From: Pseudomonas sp. Irchel s3h14
GTDB lineage: Bacteria > Pseudomonadota > Gammaproteobacteria > Pseudomonadales > Pseudomonadaceae
Assembly (NCBI RefSeq): GCF_900187425.1
Contig: NZ_FYDJ01000012.1
Location: 119,412-183,411 of the forward strand
Direction: 5' to 3'
Length of the DNA: 64,000 nucleotides
The notes under the pieces are model-generated. The model ran no database searches, was not told the DNA's origin, and saw nothing but the letters and a program-made list of their open reading frames with translations. A program made the position numbers and the translations under genes. The first letter of the stretch is position 1. Every line of letters starts with the position of its first letter. Of the stretch, positions 17,549 through 25,701 are shown in pieces.

Positions 17549-17806
17549 ATGACTTCCCCGACACAACCGCCGGTTGCCGACGCTTTGAGCGACGACCAGG
17601 CAGACCTGCCAGACAGCGTCGACTCCAGCGCAGACAGCGAAACCAAGGCCGCGATCCCGGCGTTCAAGTTCCCGTTCAAGCCGGGCGACCTGGCCGCAGC
17701 GAAGAACGCCAGCCAGCCCTGGTACAAGAACGGCGCCAAGAACGGCCATACCAAGACCCCCGGTGCAGCGCCTCCTGGCACTCGTCGCTCAATGGGTAAA
17801 CGCTGA
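17549..17806 (+). CDS. Small conserved protein of unknown function
   Basis: The 85-residue soluble product is not assigned to a named family, although I recall similar proteins in other pseudomonads. The N-terminal half is acidic (ALSDDQADLPDSVDSSADSE) and probably disordered. The C-terminal half is basic and begins with a hydrophobic patch (AIPAFKFPFKPGDL), ending GAAPPGTRRSMGKR. The acidic-basic polarity could mean nucleic-acid or partner binding, which is inference only. The ATG has GGAG five bases upstream. It stands alone, divergent from the efflux operon. Confidence 0.75.
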   Translation: MTSPTQPPVADALSDDQADLPDSVDSSADSETKAAIPAFKFPFKPGDLAAAKNASQPWYKNGAKNGHTKTPGAAPPGTRRSMGKR

Positions 17807-17948
17807 CTGTCAGGCGTTTTGTTGACCGGTAATTGTTCCTACTGTCATTGAGATAGTTCCCACAAGGATGAGCGATTCGTCCTCTGGGAAAGTCGGTGGC
17901 CACTCGTCGAAGATTCATGCCCATGAATTTTTGATGAAGGCCGCCGAA

Positions 17949-19088
17949 ATGTCCCTGGTAAAAACCCTCTCTCTACTGTCGCTGGTGGCCCTGACCACTG
18001 GCTGCATGTCGTCTGTGCCCGATCCACAGATCCGTTTCGGTGTCGAAGCGCTGGTTCCGCCGTTCGAGAGCCGTAACGACAAGGGTGAGCTGGTCGGATT
18101 GAATATCGAGTTGGGCAATGCACTGTGTGCCGAACTCAAATCCCGCTGTGTCTGGGTTGATCAGGATTACGCGACCAATATTCATGCCCTTGAAGCCAAC
18201 CGTTTCGACGTGATCATGCCGATGACGGCAACATCGGCACGTCGAGATCGGGTCGATTTCACTGAAAATCTTTACCCCCTGAGCAGCCGTCTGGTGGCGC
18301 GCAAAGGGGCGAATCTTCAACCGGATGTGCAATCGCTCAAGGGCAAGCGTGTCGGCGTCCTGACAGGCACCAGCCGCGAAGCGTTCGCCAAGTCCCGTTG
18401 GGCTTCGGCCGGAGTGACGATTCGCAGTTTCGCTCTCAACAATCAATTGGTCGACAGCCTGCTGGCGGGTGATATCGATGCAACCCTGCAAGACTCCATT
18501 GAAATTACCCAGGCGCTTTTAAGTCAGCCTCAGGGGCAAGGTTTCGATTTTGTCGGTCCGGCGCTCAAGGACCCTATGCTGGGCAGTGGCGTGGCCATGG
18601 CTGTGCGAAAAACCGACACCCTGCTGCGCGATAACCTGAGTGCGGCGCTTGAGCGTCTTAAGCAAAATGGCCAGTACCAGGCGATTACCCAGCGTTATTT
18701 GCCGCCCGCAGCGCCAGACTCACCACGCTACTTTCCGAATGAGGAAGGTCTGGCATTCTCCGATGCGGTGCAGGTCGGCGAGACCATTTACTTTTCCGGC
18801 ATGCTCGGCCTCGGGGCTGATGGCGAACTGGTGAAGGGTGGCATCGGCCCGCAGACGACCCAGGCCATGGAGAACTTGCGTACCGCGCTGCAACGCAACG
18901 GTTCGTCCCTGGCTCAAGTGGCCAAATGCACGGTCATCCTTGCCGACATAAGGGATTTTTCCACCATGAATGCTGTGTATCGCGGTTTCTTTCCGGCGGA
19001 TCGTTTGCCCGCACGTACGACGTTTGCCGGCAAGTTGGTCGAGAACGCGCAGGTAGAAGTGGAATGTCTGGCGGTGACGGCCAGCTAA
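17949..19088 (+). CDS. Lipoprotein fusing a periplasmic amino-acid-binding domain to a RidA domain
   Basis: The 379-residue protein starts with a lipoprotein signal (LSLVALTTGC, acylated Cys19; no Asp at +2, so outer-membrane sorting is possible). Residues 27-250 are an SBP_bac_3 fold of the ArgT/polar amino-acid type: RFGVEALVPPFESRNDKGEL, LVGLNIELGNALC, FDVIMPMTATSARRDRVDFT, GKRVGVLTGTS. Residues about 262-379 are a RidA/YjgF domain: FSDAVQVGETIYFSGMLGL, LAQVAKCTVILADIRDF and LPARTTFAGKLVENAQVEVE. Arg356 aligns with RidA's catalytic Arg105. RidA hydrolyses reactive enamines or imines such as 2-aminoacrylate and is normally cytoplasmic, so a periplasmic copy is unusual. The ATG is preceded by GAAGG at eight bases. 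No transporter genes lie beside it. Confidence 0.87.
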   Translation: MSLVKTLSLLSLVALTTGCMSSVPDPQIRFGVEALVPPFESRNDKGELVGLNIELGNALCAELKSRCVWVDQDYATNIHALEANRFDVIMPMTATSARRDRVDFTENLYPLSSRLVARKGANLQPDVQSLKGKRVGVLTGTSREAFAKSRWASAGVTIRSFALNNQLVDSLLAGDIDATLQDSIEITQALLSQPQGQGFDFVGPALKDPMLGSGVAMAVRKTDTLLRDNLSAALERLKQNGQYQAITQRYLPPAAPDSPRYFPNEEGLAFSDAVQVGETIYFSGMLGLGADGELVKGGIGPQTTQAMENLRTALQRNGSSLAQVAKCTVILADIRDFSTMNAVYRGFFPADRLPARTTFAGKLVENAQVEVECLAVTAS

Positions 19089-19102
19089 CCCTCTTGATGA
19101 CG

Positions 19103-19132
19103 AATCACTGCGCAACGGGATTGCGCAGTGGT
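19103..19132. terminator. Hairpin between convergent genes
   Basis: A perfect 10-bp stem CACTGCGCAA/TTGCGCAGTG with loop CGGGA lies 17 bp after the SBP-RidA stop and 18 bp before the stop of the minus-strand gene. There is no long T tract, so termination is only probable. Confidence 0.55.
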
Positions 19133-19148
19133 TCCGAAGTCTTGCGTC

Positions 19149-19898
19149 TCAGGCTGCCCGCAACGAAATGAACGCGTAATTCTCGGGAGCATCCGTCGCC
19201 ACGTGCGCCCCGGCCGCCTGCACTTGCCCGGCAATGTCCTCGCCCGACACATGAAACAACCAGTCAGCGCCTGGCCCGGCCACAGGCTGCGTCGCAACCT
19301 GATCGATGACCCTCGCAAACGCGGTCATGTCCGGCAGATAAGCGGTGAACCCATCACCCTTCAACGCTGTAGTCCGAATCCCCAACAGCGCGCAAATCGC
19401 ATCCTTGGTCCGAATGTCATCGCGATCCGCCTGACGGGAGCGCTGGATTAATCCGACCAGTTCCTGATCCACCAATTCACCACCCACTATCAGATCCGGT
19501 CCCTTTTCCCACGACTCGGACGGACATTCCTTTACGGCAGTGTTCAGGGGAATGTGCGGATTGATTTCCATCGGGTAGATGCGGCACACCAGCGGCCGGC
19601 GTTCGTAGATGCGGCAGAGGTTGTCTTCGTCAAGATTCCGGCAAGGACCGACGTTGTAGGCGGCAAAGGTGATGGCTATGTACGCCTCGGATGCGCCGCT
19701 TCGAACCCTCACCGAACGGCGTTCGGCGTGTTCGCGTTGCTGCATGGGCAGGCCCAGGCCATTGCTCAGGAAACCTTCTGCCAGCACGATCACCTGACCG
19801 CCATCGGCCGCCCACATCCGGGCTTCGGGCAGGGTCAGGGGCACGTGGTGGTCGTTGCAGCATTTGCCACAACCTACGCAGGAAAACGTCGTATTCAT
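19149..19898 (-). CDS. YkgJ-family cysteine-cluster protein
   Basis: The 249-residue soluble protein belongs to the YkgJ/CxxCxxCC family, annotated as putative zinc- or iron-chelating. The N-terminal cluster CVGCGKCC is followed by CRNLDEDNLCRIYERRPLVC, giving the usual eight-cysteine pattern, with IYPMEINPH after it. The C-terminal 100 residues are less conserved. The start is uncertain: the ATG at 19898 (MNTTFSCVGCGKCC) matches the family's compact N-terminus, while one nine codons upstream has no better ribosome binding site. The biochemical role is unknown. Confidence 0.85.
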   Translation of the reverse strand: MNTTFSCVGCGKCCNDHHVPLTLPEARMWAADGGQVIVLAEGFLSNGLGLPMQQREHAERRSVRVRSGASEAYIAITFAAYNVGPCRNLDEDNLCRIYERRPLVCRIYPMEINPHIPLNTAVKECPSESWEKGPDLIVGGELVDQELVGLIQRSRQADRDDIRTKDAICALLGIRTTALKGDGFTAYLPDMTAFARVIDQVATQPVAGPGADWLFHVSGEDIAGQVQAAGAHVATDAPENYAFISLRAA

Positions 19899-19981
19899 TG
19901 AACGGCCAGTCGCATAAAAGGACATGAAACGGCGACAGAATGCCGCCGCAAAGGCCGCTATCGAAGCAAGTTATGCGCCAG

Positions 19982-20308
19982 TCACTGCGCCTTGGCGGTT
20001 GGGCGGATGGAGTCCCATTCGGTGACGTAAGCGGTTTTGCTTTTCTTGTTGTAGAGACACAGTTCGGTGTCTTGCTGGCCTTTCATGTGTTTTTGCGGGT
20101 ATTGGCCTTGCAACATAAGTGCGGTGTAGCCAACCCGGTCGTCGAACTGCGCGGCGTTGCCCACGGGTTTGGCATTCGTCAAACCGCTGGCCTTGGTGCA
20201 ACTGGCGAGCACGGCTTTGTCGTAAGCCGCCCAGGCGTCGGAGCTGGAGGCGTGAGCCTGGGAGGCGAGGGTGGCGAGGCAGAGGAGGGTAAGGGTCGAG
20301 GCTTTCAT
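19982..20308 (-). CDS. Exported protein of unknown function
   Basis: The 108-residue precursor has a signal peptide (MKASTLTLLCLATLASQAHA) and a mature part of about 88 residues. That part has two Cys (LASCTKA and ELCLYNK), which could form one disulphide. The sequence FDDRVGYTALMLQGQYPQKH is the most family-like segment, but I do not recognise it as a named family. The ATG at 20308 is preferred over one ten codons upstream because AAGGA precedes it at eight bases. A periplasmic location is inferred. Confidence 0.75.
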   Translation of the reverse strand: MKASTLTLLCLATLASQAHASSSDAWAAYDKAVLASCTKASGLTNAKPVGNAAQFDDRVGYTALMLQGQYPQKHMKGQQDTELCLYNKKSKTAYVTEWDSIRPTAKAQ

Positions 20309-20349
20309 GTTCGGCATCCTTGGGCAGGTATTGACCAAGTCTGAGTATG

Positions 20350-20832
20350 TCAGGCCGGAACCGGTTCCCGGCGGATCACACGCATTCCGGCGTTTTCATA
20401 CAAACGCTGCGCCCGAAGGTTGTCTTCCAGCACCTTCAGATCCACAAATCCTTCGCGCCGCTGCTGAAATATCTTGAAAGCATGTAGCAGCAACGCGCGT
20501 CCTGATCCTTGCCCCTGAGCCCGTGGATGCACCACCAGGTTTTTGATATAGGCGCTGGTCCAGCACTGGCACACGCCGACGATACCTTCGGCATCCAGAG
20601 CGATAAAGCACAGGCTCGGATCATATTCAGGATCGGTTTCAAAACGCTGTTGCCAGACATCCAGTGCCGGCACGCGACCGCCACCTTGCTGATAACCCAG
20701 TTCCATCAAGCGATGAACGGCTTCTGCCAGGTCGGGGCGGTATTCACTGAGGACGATTCCCTGAGGCCAAGTGATCGCAGGCACAACTTCAGCGAGGTTG
20801 CGCCGCATCAGAAAGCAGAAGTCCTCGCTCAA
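20350..20832 (-). CDS. GNAT-family N-acetyltransferase
   Basis: The 160-residue protein transfers an acetyl group from acetyl-CoA to an unknown amine. The GNAT core is visible in the C-terminal half: a beta4 strand GIVGVCQCWTSAYIKNLVVH, the pyrophosphate-binding loop PRAQGQGSGRALLLHAF, and DLKVLEDNLRAQRLYENAGM. Its start lies 3 bp downstream of the cheV stop, so the two are likely cotranscribed. Confidence 0.88.
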   Translation of the reverse strand: MSEDFCFLMRRNLAEVVPAITWPQGIVLSEYRPDLAEAVHRLMELGYQQGGGRVPALDVWQQRFETDPEYDPSLCFIALDAEGIVGVCQCWTSAYIKNLVVHPRAQGQGSGRALLLHAFKIFQQRREGFVDLKVLEDNLRAQRLYENAGMRVIRREPVPA

Positions 20833-20835
20833 GCC

Positions 20836-21738
20836 TCAATGACCTTGTTCAGCGACAGCCTTGGCTGCTTCGATCAGGCATTTGGTCAGTTCTGGCGAGG
20901 AGAACTTGGTCAGCACCGCGTTCGCGCCGGCAAGACGGGCCTTTTCGCTGTTCATCGCACTGTCCAAAGAGGTGTGCAGCAGAACATAAAGGTGCGAAAA
21001 GTCCGGGGTTTCGCGCAGGGTTCGAGTAAATGCGTAACCGTCCATCTCCGACATTTCGATGTCCGAGACGATCAGGTTGATCTGCTGGGCCGTGCCTTGC
21101 AGGTCCAGCAGGCAGTCGATGGCTTCCTTGGCACTGCGCGCGGTGTGGCATTGCAGGCCGAGGTTGCGCAGGGTGTACACCGATTGCTGCAACGCCACCT
21201 GACTGTCATCGACCACCAGAATCCGTGCGTTGCCGAGTACTTCGGCGTCTTCCATGCTCAGTTCGGTCGGGGCCGTTTCGATCTGGGCCGGGGCTATGCC
21301 ATGAATCACTTTTTCGATGTCCAGCACCTGTACCAATGTGCCGTCGACCGAGGTTACGCCTGTGATGTACGAACGCACGCCGCCAGAGCCAAAGGGCGGC
21401 GGACGGATGTCGGTGGTCAGGCAGTGGACGATCTTGCTCACCGCTTGAACGTGCAAACCCTGCTTGGAGCGGCTGACATCGGTGACGATCAGGCAGCCAC
21501 CGTTCGGGTCTTCCAGCGGCCGTTCGCCGATGGCACGGCTGAGGTCGATCACCGACAACGAGGCACCGCGCAGGGTGGCGATGCCTTTGACGTGGGGATG
21601 CGACTCCGGCAGCTTGGTCAGCGGCGGGCAGGGAATGATTTCACTGACTTTCAGCAGGTTGATCGCCATCAGCTTGCCGCTGCGCAAGGTAAACAGCAGA
21701 AGCGAAAGTGAATCTGCGCGGGCTTTGTTTGAAGACAT
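20836..21738 (-). CDS. CheV-type chemotaxis coupling protein
   Basis: The 300-residue protein joins a CheW-like domain (residues about 10-160) to a receiver domain (about 170-295). In CheW-like form it couples chemoreceptors to CheA, and phosphorylation of its receiver is thought to tune adaptation. CheW-like motifs include LLLFTLRSGKLMAINLLKVS and HPHVKGIATLRGASLSVIDL. The receiver has ILVVDDSQVALQQS and the acceptor Asp in LIVSDIEMSEMDGY. The ATG at 21738 has GAAGG upstream. No other chemotaxis genes lie nearby, and pseudomonads usually have several CheV paralogues. Confidence 0.93.
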   Translation of the reverse strand: MSSNKARADSLSLLLFTLRSGKLMAINLLKVSEIIPCPPLTKLPESHPHVKGIATLRGASLSVIDLSRAIGERPLEDPNGGCLIVTDVSRSKQGLHVQAVSKIVHCLTTDIRPPPFGSGGVRSYITGVTSVDGTLVQVLDIEKVIHGIAPAQIETAPTELSMEDAEVLGNARILVVDDSQVALQQSVYTLRNLGLQCHTARSAKEAIDCLLDLQGTAQQINLIVSDIEMSEMDGYAFTRTLRETPDFSHLYVLLHTSLDSAMNSEKARLAGANAVLTKFSSPELTKCLIEAAKAVAEQGH

Positions 21739-21860
21739 AAAAACCTTCTGTGGAAAAAGGTGATGGGCGACCGCGAGGATCGCCAACAGCTATCGATGCC
21801 GGGTTATCGACTTGTTGTGGGCAGGCTTTAGGGTTATTCCGTCGCCAGACCGGTCAGTGC

Positions 21861-21966
21861 GATCCCTGTAGCAGCTGCCGAAGGCTGCGTCCGGCTGCGA
21901 AGCAGTCGTAACTTTGGCGAGGACTGCGTCCTCGGACGCAGCCTTCGGCAGCTGCTACAGGGGATC
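21861..21966. repeat. REPIN-like inverted pair (GTAGCAGCTGCCGAAGGCTGCG type)
   Basis: Arms of about 33 bp (GATCCCTGTAGCAGCTGCCG... and its complement, with one extra G on the right) flank about 39 bp. The right end is 4 bp from the norR stop, placing it between norR and cheV. Confidence 0.85.
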
Positions 21967-21969
21967 GTG

Positions 21970-23520
21970 TTACTTCATGCCCAGGCGTTTGGCCATTCGC
22001 CCAAGATTCGCCCGATCCAAGCCTAGCTCACGCGCCGCACTCGCCCAATTGTTATGGTGCCGTTCCAGACAGGCGTCGATCAGTCGACGCTGATAATCCT
22101 CGGTCGCCGCCCGCAAGTCTCCCGAGACCAAAGCAGCAGGGCTGGCAGGGACTGGCTCGGTTGCAAGCTCAACGCTGCCATTGGGCAAATCCAGATCCGC
22201 CGCGCTCAAACTCAGAATCTTCGGCCGTTCCTTGCAATTACCCAGCGCCTTCAAGGCGCTGCGGCCAATCAAGTGCTCCAGCTCCCGCACATTGCCCGGC
22301 CATGCATACGCCAGCAATGCAGCCTGCGCATCGCTGTTCAGACGCAGGCTGTTGAGGCCCATGCGAGAGCGGTTTTGCTCCAGGAAGTAGCCGCTGAGCA
22401 GCAGCACATCTCGTCCACGATCACGCAGTGCTGGCACCAGCAACGGATAAACGCTCAGGCGGTGATAGAAGTCGGCACGGTAGCGGCCGCTGCGCACTTC
22501 CTCGGCCAGGTCGCGGTTGGTCGCGGCGATCAAACGTACGTCAACCAGGTGCTCTTTATCCGAGCCCAATCGCTGCAACTGACCGCTTTGCAGGACTCGC
22601 AGCAATTTGGCCTGGACGGTCAGGGACAGCTCACCGACTTCATCGAGAAACAGCGTGCCGCCATTGGCCAGTTCAAACTTGCCGCGCCGATCGTTCATCG
22701 CGCCGGTGAAGGCGCCGCGGACGTGGCCGAACAATTCGCTCTCCACCAGCGTGTCTGGTAGCGCGGCGCAGTTGAGGCTGATGATCGGCTTGTCGGCCCG
22801 GGGCGATGCGGCGTGGATGGCTTGGGCGACCAGTTCCTTGCCGACCCCGGTTTCGCCGGTGATCAGCACGGTCAGATCGCTGCCTCCCACCAGATTGATT
22901 TCTTCCACCAGCCGTTTGTGGGCCTTGCTCTGGCCAATCATCTCGCGGTTTTGCTGGCCGCTGGCTTGTCGGTAAACCTCGGCACGCTGATGTTCGTCTT
23001 CGACACGATTGGCCAGGCGTTCGATGCGCTCAGCGGCGTTGACCGTGGCGGCGGCGAGACTGGCGAAGGCTTCCAGGGCGTCCAGTTCGATCGGTTCGAA
23101 GCGCTCTGGATCGAGTGCGTCGAGGGTCAGCAAACCCCATGGACGCTCGTCGATAAACAGCGGGCAACCCATGCAGTCGTGGACTTCCAGATGATCATCG
23201 AGGCCATCGACCAGGCCGTCGTAAGGGTCGGGCAATTCGCTGTCGGCGGCGAAACGGGTCGGACCGTGGCTGCTGAGGAGCGCTTCGAAACGCGGGTGTT
23301 CGCTGACTTTGAAGCGTCGGCCGAGGGTGTCGGTACTCAACCCGTCGACGGCCAGTGGCACCAGCCATTCGCCATCCAGGCGCAGCAGGGCAGCAGCATC
23401 GCACGGGAGCAGGGCGCGCATGGCTTCGAGCAAGCGCCGATAACGCTCGCCTTCGGGGAGTTCGCGGGACAGGTCGGCGACCAGTGGCAGCAGGGTGGTG
23501 AGCAAGGCTTTTGCAGTCAT
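21970..23520 (-). CDS. norR: Nitric oxide-responsive sigma54 activator NorR/FhpR
   Basis: The 516-residue enhancer-binding protein activates sigma54 transcription when nitric oxide binds a non-haem iron in its GAF domain. GAF spans about residues 10-170. The AAA+ domain carries Walker A GETGVGKE, the sigma54-contact loop RGAFTGAMNDRRGKF and Walker B GGTLFLDEVGEL. A Fis-type helix-turn-helix ends the protein (WASAARELGLDRANLGRMAK). It is divergent from hmp, with three NorR-type sites between them, one overlapping its own start, so autorepression is likely. In P. aeruginosa the equivalent regulator of the flavohaemoglobin gene is called FhpR. Confidence 0.95.
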   Translation of the reverse strand: MTAKALLTTLLPLVADLSRELPEGERYRRLLEAMRALLPCDAAALLRLDGEWLVPLAVDGLSTDTLGRRFKVSEHPRFEALLSSHGPTRFAADSELPDPYDGLVDGLDDHLEVHDCMGCPLFIDERPWGLLTLDALDPERFEPIELDALEAFASLAAATVNAAERIERLANRVEDEHQRAEVYRQASGQQNREMIGQSKAHKRLVEEINLVGGSDLTVLITGETGVGKELVAQAIHAASPRADKPIISLNCAALPDTLVESELFGHVRGAFTGAMNDRRGKFELANGGTLFLDEVGELSLTVQAKLLRVLQSGQLQRLGSDKEHLVDVRLIAATNRDLAEEVRSGRYRADFYHRLSVYPLLVPALRDRGRDVLLLSGYFLEQNRSRMGLNSLRLNSDAQAALLAYAWPGNVRELEHLIGRSALKALGNCKERPKILSLSAADLDLPNGSVELATEPVPASPAALVSGDLRAATEDYQRRLIDACLERHHNNWASAARELGLDRANLGRMAKRLGMK

Positions 23521-23571
23521 AGTGACTCCATGTAGTCGGTATGACTATAAGTCAGTGTGTGTCGATATGAC
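23515..23571 (+). promoter_or_regulatory. Three NorR-type binding sites between norR and hmp
   Basis: Three matches to the NorR core GT-N7-AC are present: GTCATAGTGAC (23516-23526, within AGTCA-TAG-TGACT), GTCGGTATGAC (23535-23545, within TAGTC-N5-GACTA) and GTCGATATGAC (23561-23571). Three tandem sites are also the arrangement known at the E. coli norR-norVW promoter. The first overlaps the norR start codon. Confidence 0.75.
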
Positions 23572-23612
23572 TATAAAGAATTTAACATGTTGATTTATAA
23601 GGTTTTATTTTG

Positions 23613-23628
23613 TGGCACGAAAACTGAT
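23613..23628 (+). promoter_or_regulatory. Candidate sigma54 promoter of hmp
   Basis: TGGCACGAAAACTGAT matches the -24 element exactly (TGGCACG), with correct spacing to a weaker -12 element (CTGA instead of TTGC). It lies 49 bp upstream of the hmp start and downstream of the NorR sites. Confidence 0.6.
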
Positions 23629-23676
23629 AAGTACAAGGCAGTCAGTTAGCAATCCAAGTAGATCAGGAGTCGCCTT

Positions 23677-24858
23677 ATGCTTAGCGTTCAAGACCGTGCA
23701 ATCGTCAAATCCACCGTGCCCTTGCTGGAAAGCGGTGGCGAAGCATTGATCACTCATTTCTACCGCATGATGCTGTCCGAGTACCCGGAAGTTCGCCCGC
23801 TGTTCAACCAGGCCCACCAGGCCAGCGGTGATCAGCCGCGCGCCCTGGCCAACGGTGTCTTGATGTATGCGCGGCACATCGACCAGCTCGACCAGTTGGG
23901 CGACCTGGTGGCCAAGATCATCAACAAGCATGTGGCCCTGCAAATTCTCCCGGAACATTACCCGATTGTCGGCGCCTGCCTGCTGCGAGCCATCTCCGAA
24001 GTGCTGGGCGAAGAGATCGCCACACCTGAAGTGATGGCCGCCTGGGGGGCTGCTTACGGTCAATTGGCCGACATCCTGATCGGTGCCGAAACCAGCATCT
24101 ACGATCAAAAGGAACAGGCACCGGGCGGCTGGCGCGGGGCGCGGGAATTCATCGTGGTGGCCAAGGTCGAGGAGAGTGCGGAAATCATCTCGTTCTACTT
24201 CGAACCGGCGGACAAAGGCCCGATTCTGGCAGCAGACCCCGGCCAGTACATCGGCATGAAACTGATTCTTGATGGCGAAGAGATTCGTCGTAACTATTCA
24301 CTGTCGGCCCTGGCCAACAAGGGCCAGTACCGGATCAGCGTTAAACGTGAAGCCGGTGGCCGCGCCTCAAACCACCTGCACGATCAACTGCATGTTGGCG
24401 CAAGAATTGAGTTGTTCCCGCCATCGGGCGAATTCACCCTGACCGACAGCGATAAACCGCTGGTGTTGATCAGCGGCGGCGTCGGCATCACTCCGACGCT
24501 GGCGATGCTAGAAGCGGCGCTGGCGACTGAACGGCCGGTACACTTTATCCACTGCGCGCGTAACGGTAGCGTTCATGCTTTCCGCGACTGGATCGATGGC
24601 TTGGCCGAGCGTCATCCGCAACTCAAACGCTTCTATTGCTACGACGAAGATGATGGCGTGAGCCCGGCGGCGCACAAGGTTGGCCTGTTGAGTCAGGAGC
24701 AACTGGGCGAGTGGTTGCCGCAGCAGCGCGACCTGGACGCTTACTTCCTCGGACCTAAAGGCTTCATGGCGGCGGTCAAGCGTCACCTGAAAGCGCTGGG
24801 TGTACCGGAGAAGCAAAGCCGTTACGAGTTCTTCGGGCCGGCTTCGGCGCTGGAGTAA
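23677..24858 (+). CDS. hmp: Flavohaemoprotein (nitric oxide dioxygenase)
   Basis: Hmp oxidises nitric oxide to nitrate with O2 and NAD(P)H, in the cytoplasm. The 393-residue protein has an N-terminal globin domain (about 1-140) with YPEVRPLFNQAHQASGDQPR and a proximal-His segment YARHIDQL. The FAD domain has RRNYSLSALANKGQYRISVK, and the NAD domain has ISGGVGITPTLAML and the C-terminal YEFFGPASALE. AGGAG precedes the ATG. The divergent norR, the GT-N7-AC sites and the sigma54-like promoter indicate nitric oxide induction. In P. aeruginosa the gene is called fhp. Confidence 0.97.
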   Translation: MLSVQDRAIVKSTVPLLESGGEALITHFYRMMLSEYPEVRPLFNQAHQASGDQPRALANGVLMYARHIDQLDQLGDLVAKIINKHVALQILPEHYPIVGACLLRAISEVLGEEIATPEVMAAWGAAYGQLADILIGAETSIYDQKEQAPGGWRGAREFIVVAKVEESAEIISFYFEPADKGPILAADPGQYIGMKLILDGEEIRRNYSLSALANKGQYRISVKREAGGRASNHLHDQLHVGARIELFPPSGEFTLTDSDKPLVLISGGVGITPTLAMLEAALATERPVHFIHCARNGSVHAFRDWIDGLAERHPQLKRFYCYDEDDGVSPAAHKVGLLSQEQLGEWLPQQRDLDAYFLGPKGFMAAVKRHLKALGVPEKQSRYEFFGPASALE

Positions 24859-24869
24859 CCGCTGATCCT

Positions 24870-24935
24870 GTAGGAGCACGGCTTGCCGGCGATGGCGATC
24901 TCAAGGACGCCATCGCCGGCAAGCCGTGCTCCTAC
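24870..24935. repeat. REP inverted pair (GTAGGAGCACGGCTTGCC type)
   Basis: Perfect 28-bp arms (GTAGGAGCACGGCTTGCCGG...) are separated by 10 bp, between the convergent 3' ends of hmp and dauR. It can form a long hairpin in either transcript and may act as a terminator. Confidence 0.9.
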
Positions 24936-24952
24936 GGAGGTGTATCGGTCTT

Positions 24953-25609
24953 TCAGCCCTTCAATTCCTTCAAATGTTTGTACACCGTTGCCCGCCCCAT
25001 GTTCAGCACGTTCGCCACATAGTTGGAGGCGCTTTTGCCTTTGAAGGCGCCTTCGGCGTGCAGTGCCAGCACCAGTTCGCGCTTATGGTCACGGGTCAGC
25101 AGGTTCAGGCTCAGCTGACGTTCGCGCAGCCAGGCGTGGAGGAAAGTGTTGATCCGCTCCTGCCAGTCATCGCGAAACAGCGAGTCCGGCTGCGGAATCA
25201 ACTTGCTCGGCGACAGGAATAGATCCAGTGCAGCCTTGGCATTTTCGAACAACGAAATATTCAGATTAATGCACAGCACCGCCAGCGGATGACCTTCGCT
25301 GTCGCGCAGCACGCTGCTCAGGCTGCGAATCTTCTGGCCATCCCAGTTGAGCTTTTCGTACGGCCCGATGTTTCGTTCGCTGATCTCTTCGCTGAGCATG
25401 TCCTCCAGCGCCGAGTCGTCACCGATTTCCCGTTTGGACAGGTTGTTGGCGATGTAGTCGACCTTCTGCGTGCGCAGATCGTGCAGCACCACCTCGGCGT
25501 GAGGAAAGAACAATGTGGCGATGGCATCGGCGATCGCACGGAAGTTGTCCAGCGGCGAGCTCTTCAACGCAGAGTCATCACCGGCTGGTTCTTGTTCTTG
25601 GGCGTTCAT
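24953..25609 (-). CDS. dauR: DauR, regulator of D-arginine utilisation
   Basis: The 218-residue repressor has an N-terminal PAS-like YheO domain (DNFRAIADAIATLFFPHAEV, VLHDLRTQKVDYIANNLSKR) and a C-terminal helix-turn-helix (GKSASNYVANVLNMGRATVY). This is the architecture of P. aeruginosa DauR, which represses dauBAR and is relieved by D-Arg or D-Lys. It is the last gene of the dauB-dauA-dauR order, which supports the symbol. A small hairpin at 25633-25656 lies just upstream. The ATG has GGAG nine bases before it. Confidence 0.9.
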   Translation of the reverse strand: MNAQEQEPAGDDSALKSSPLDNFRAIADAIATLFFPHAEVVLHDLRTQKVDYIANNLSKREIGDDSALEDMLSEEISERNIGPYEKLNWDGQKIRSLSSVLRDSEGHPLAVLCINLNISLFENAKAALDLFLSPSKLIPQPDSLFRDDWQERINTFLHAWLRERQLSLNLLTRDHKRELVLALHAEGAFKGKSASNYVANVLNMGRATVYKHLKELKG

Positions 25610-25632
25610 AAAGTGGAGCTCCAGACAGCATC

Positions 25633-25656
25633 AGCGCCCCGTCAAAAAAGGGCGCT
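25633..25656 (-). terminator. Hairpin between dauA and dauR
   Basis: Perfect stem AGCGCCC/GGGCGCT with a 10-nt loop. It has no T tract and may reduce read-through from dauBA into dauR or stabilise the upstream message. Confidence 0.35.
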
Positions 25657-25701
25657 GGAAGTTTGCCGCAATCGTGTCGACACGTCACCTTCGTCCGAAT
25701 G

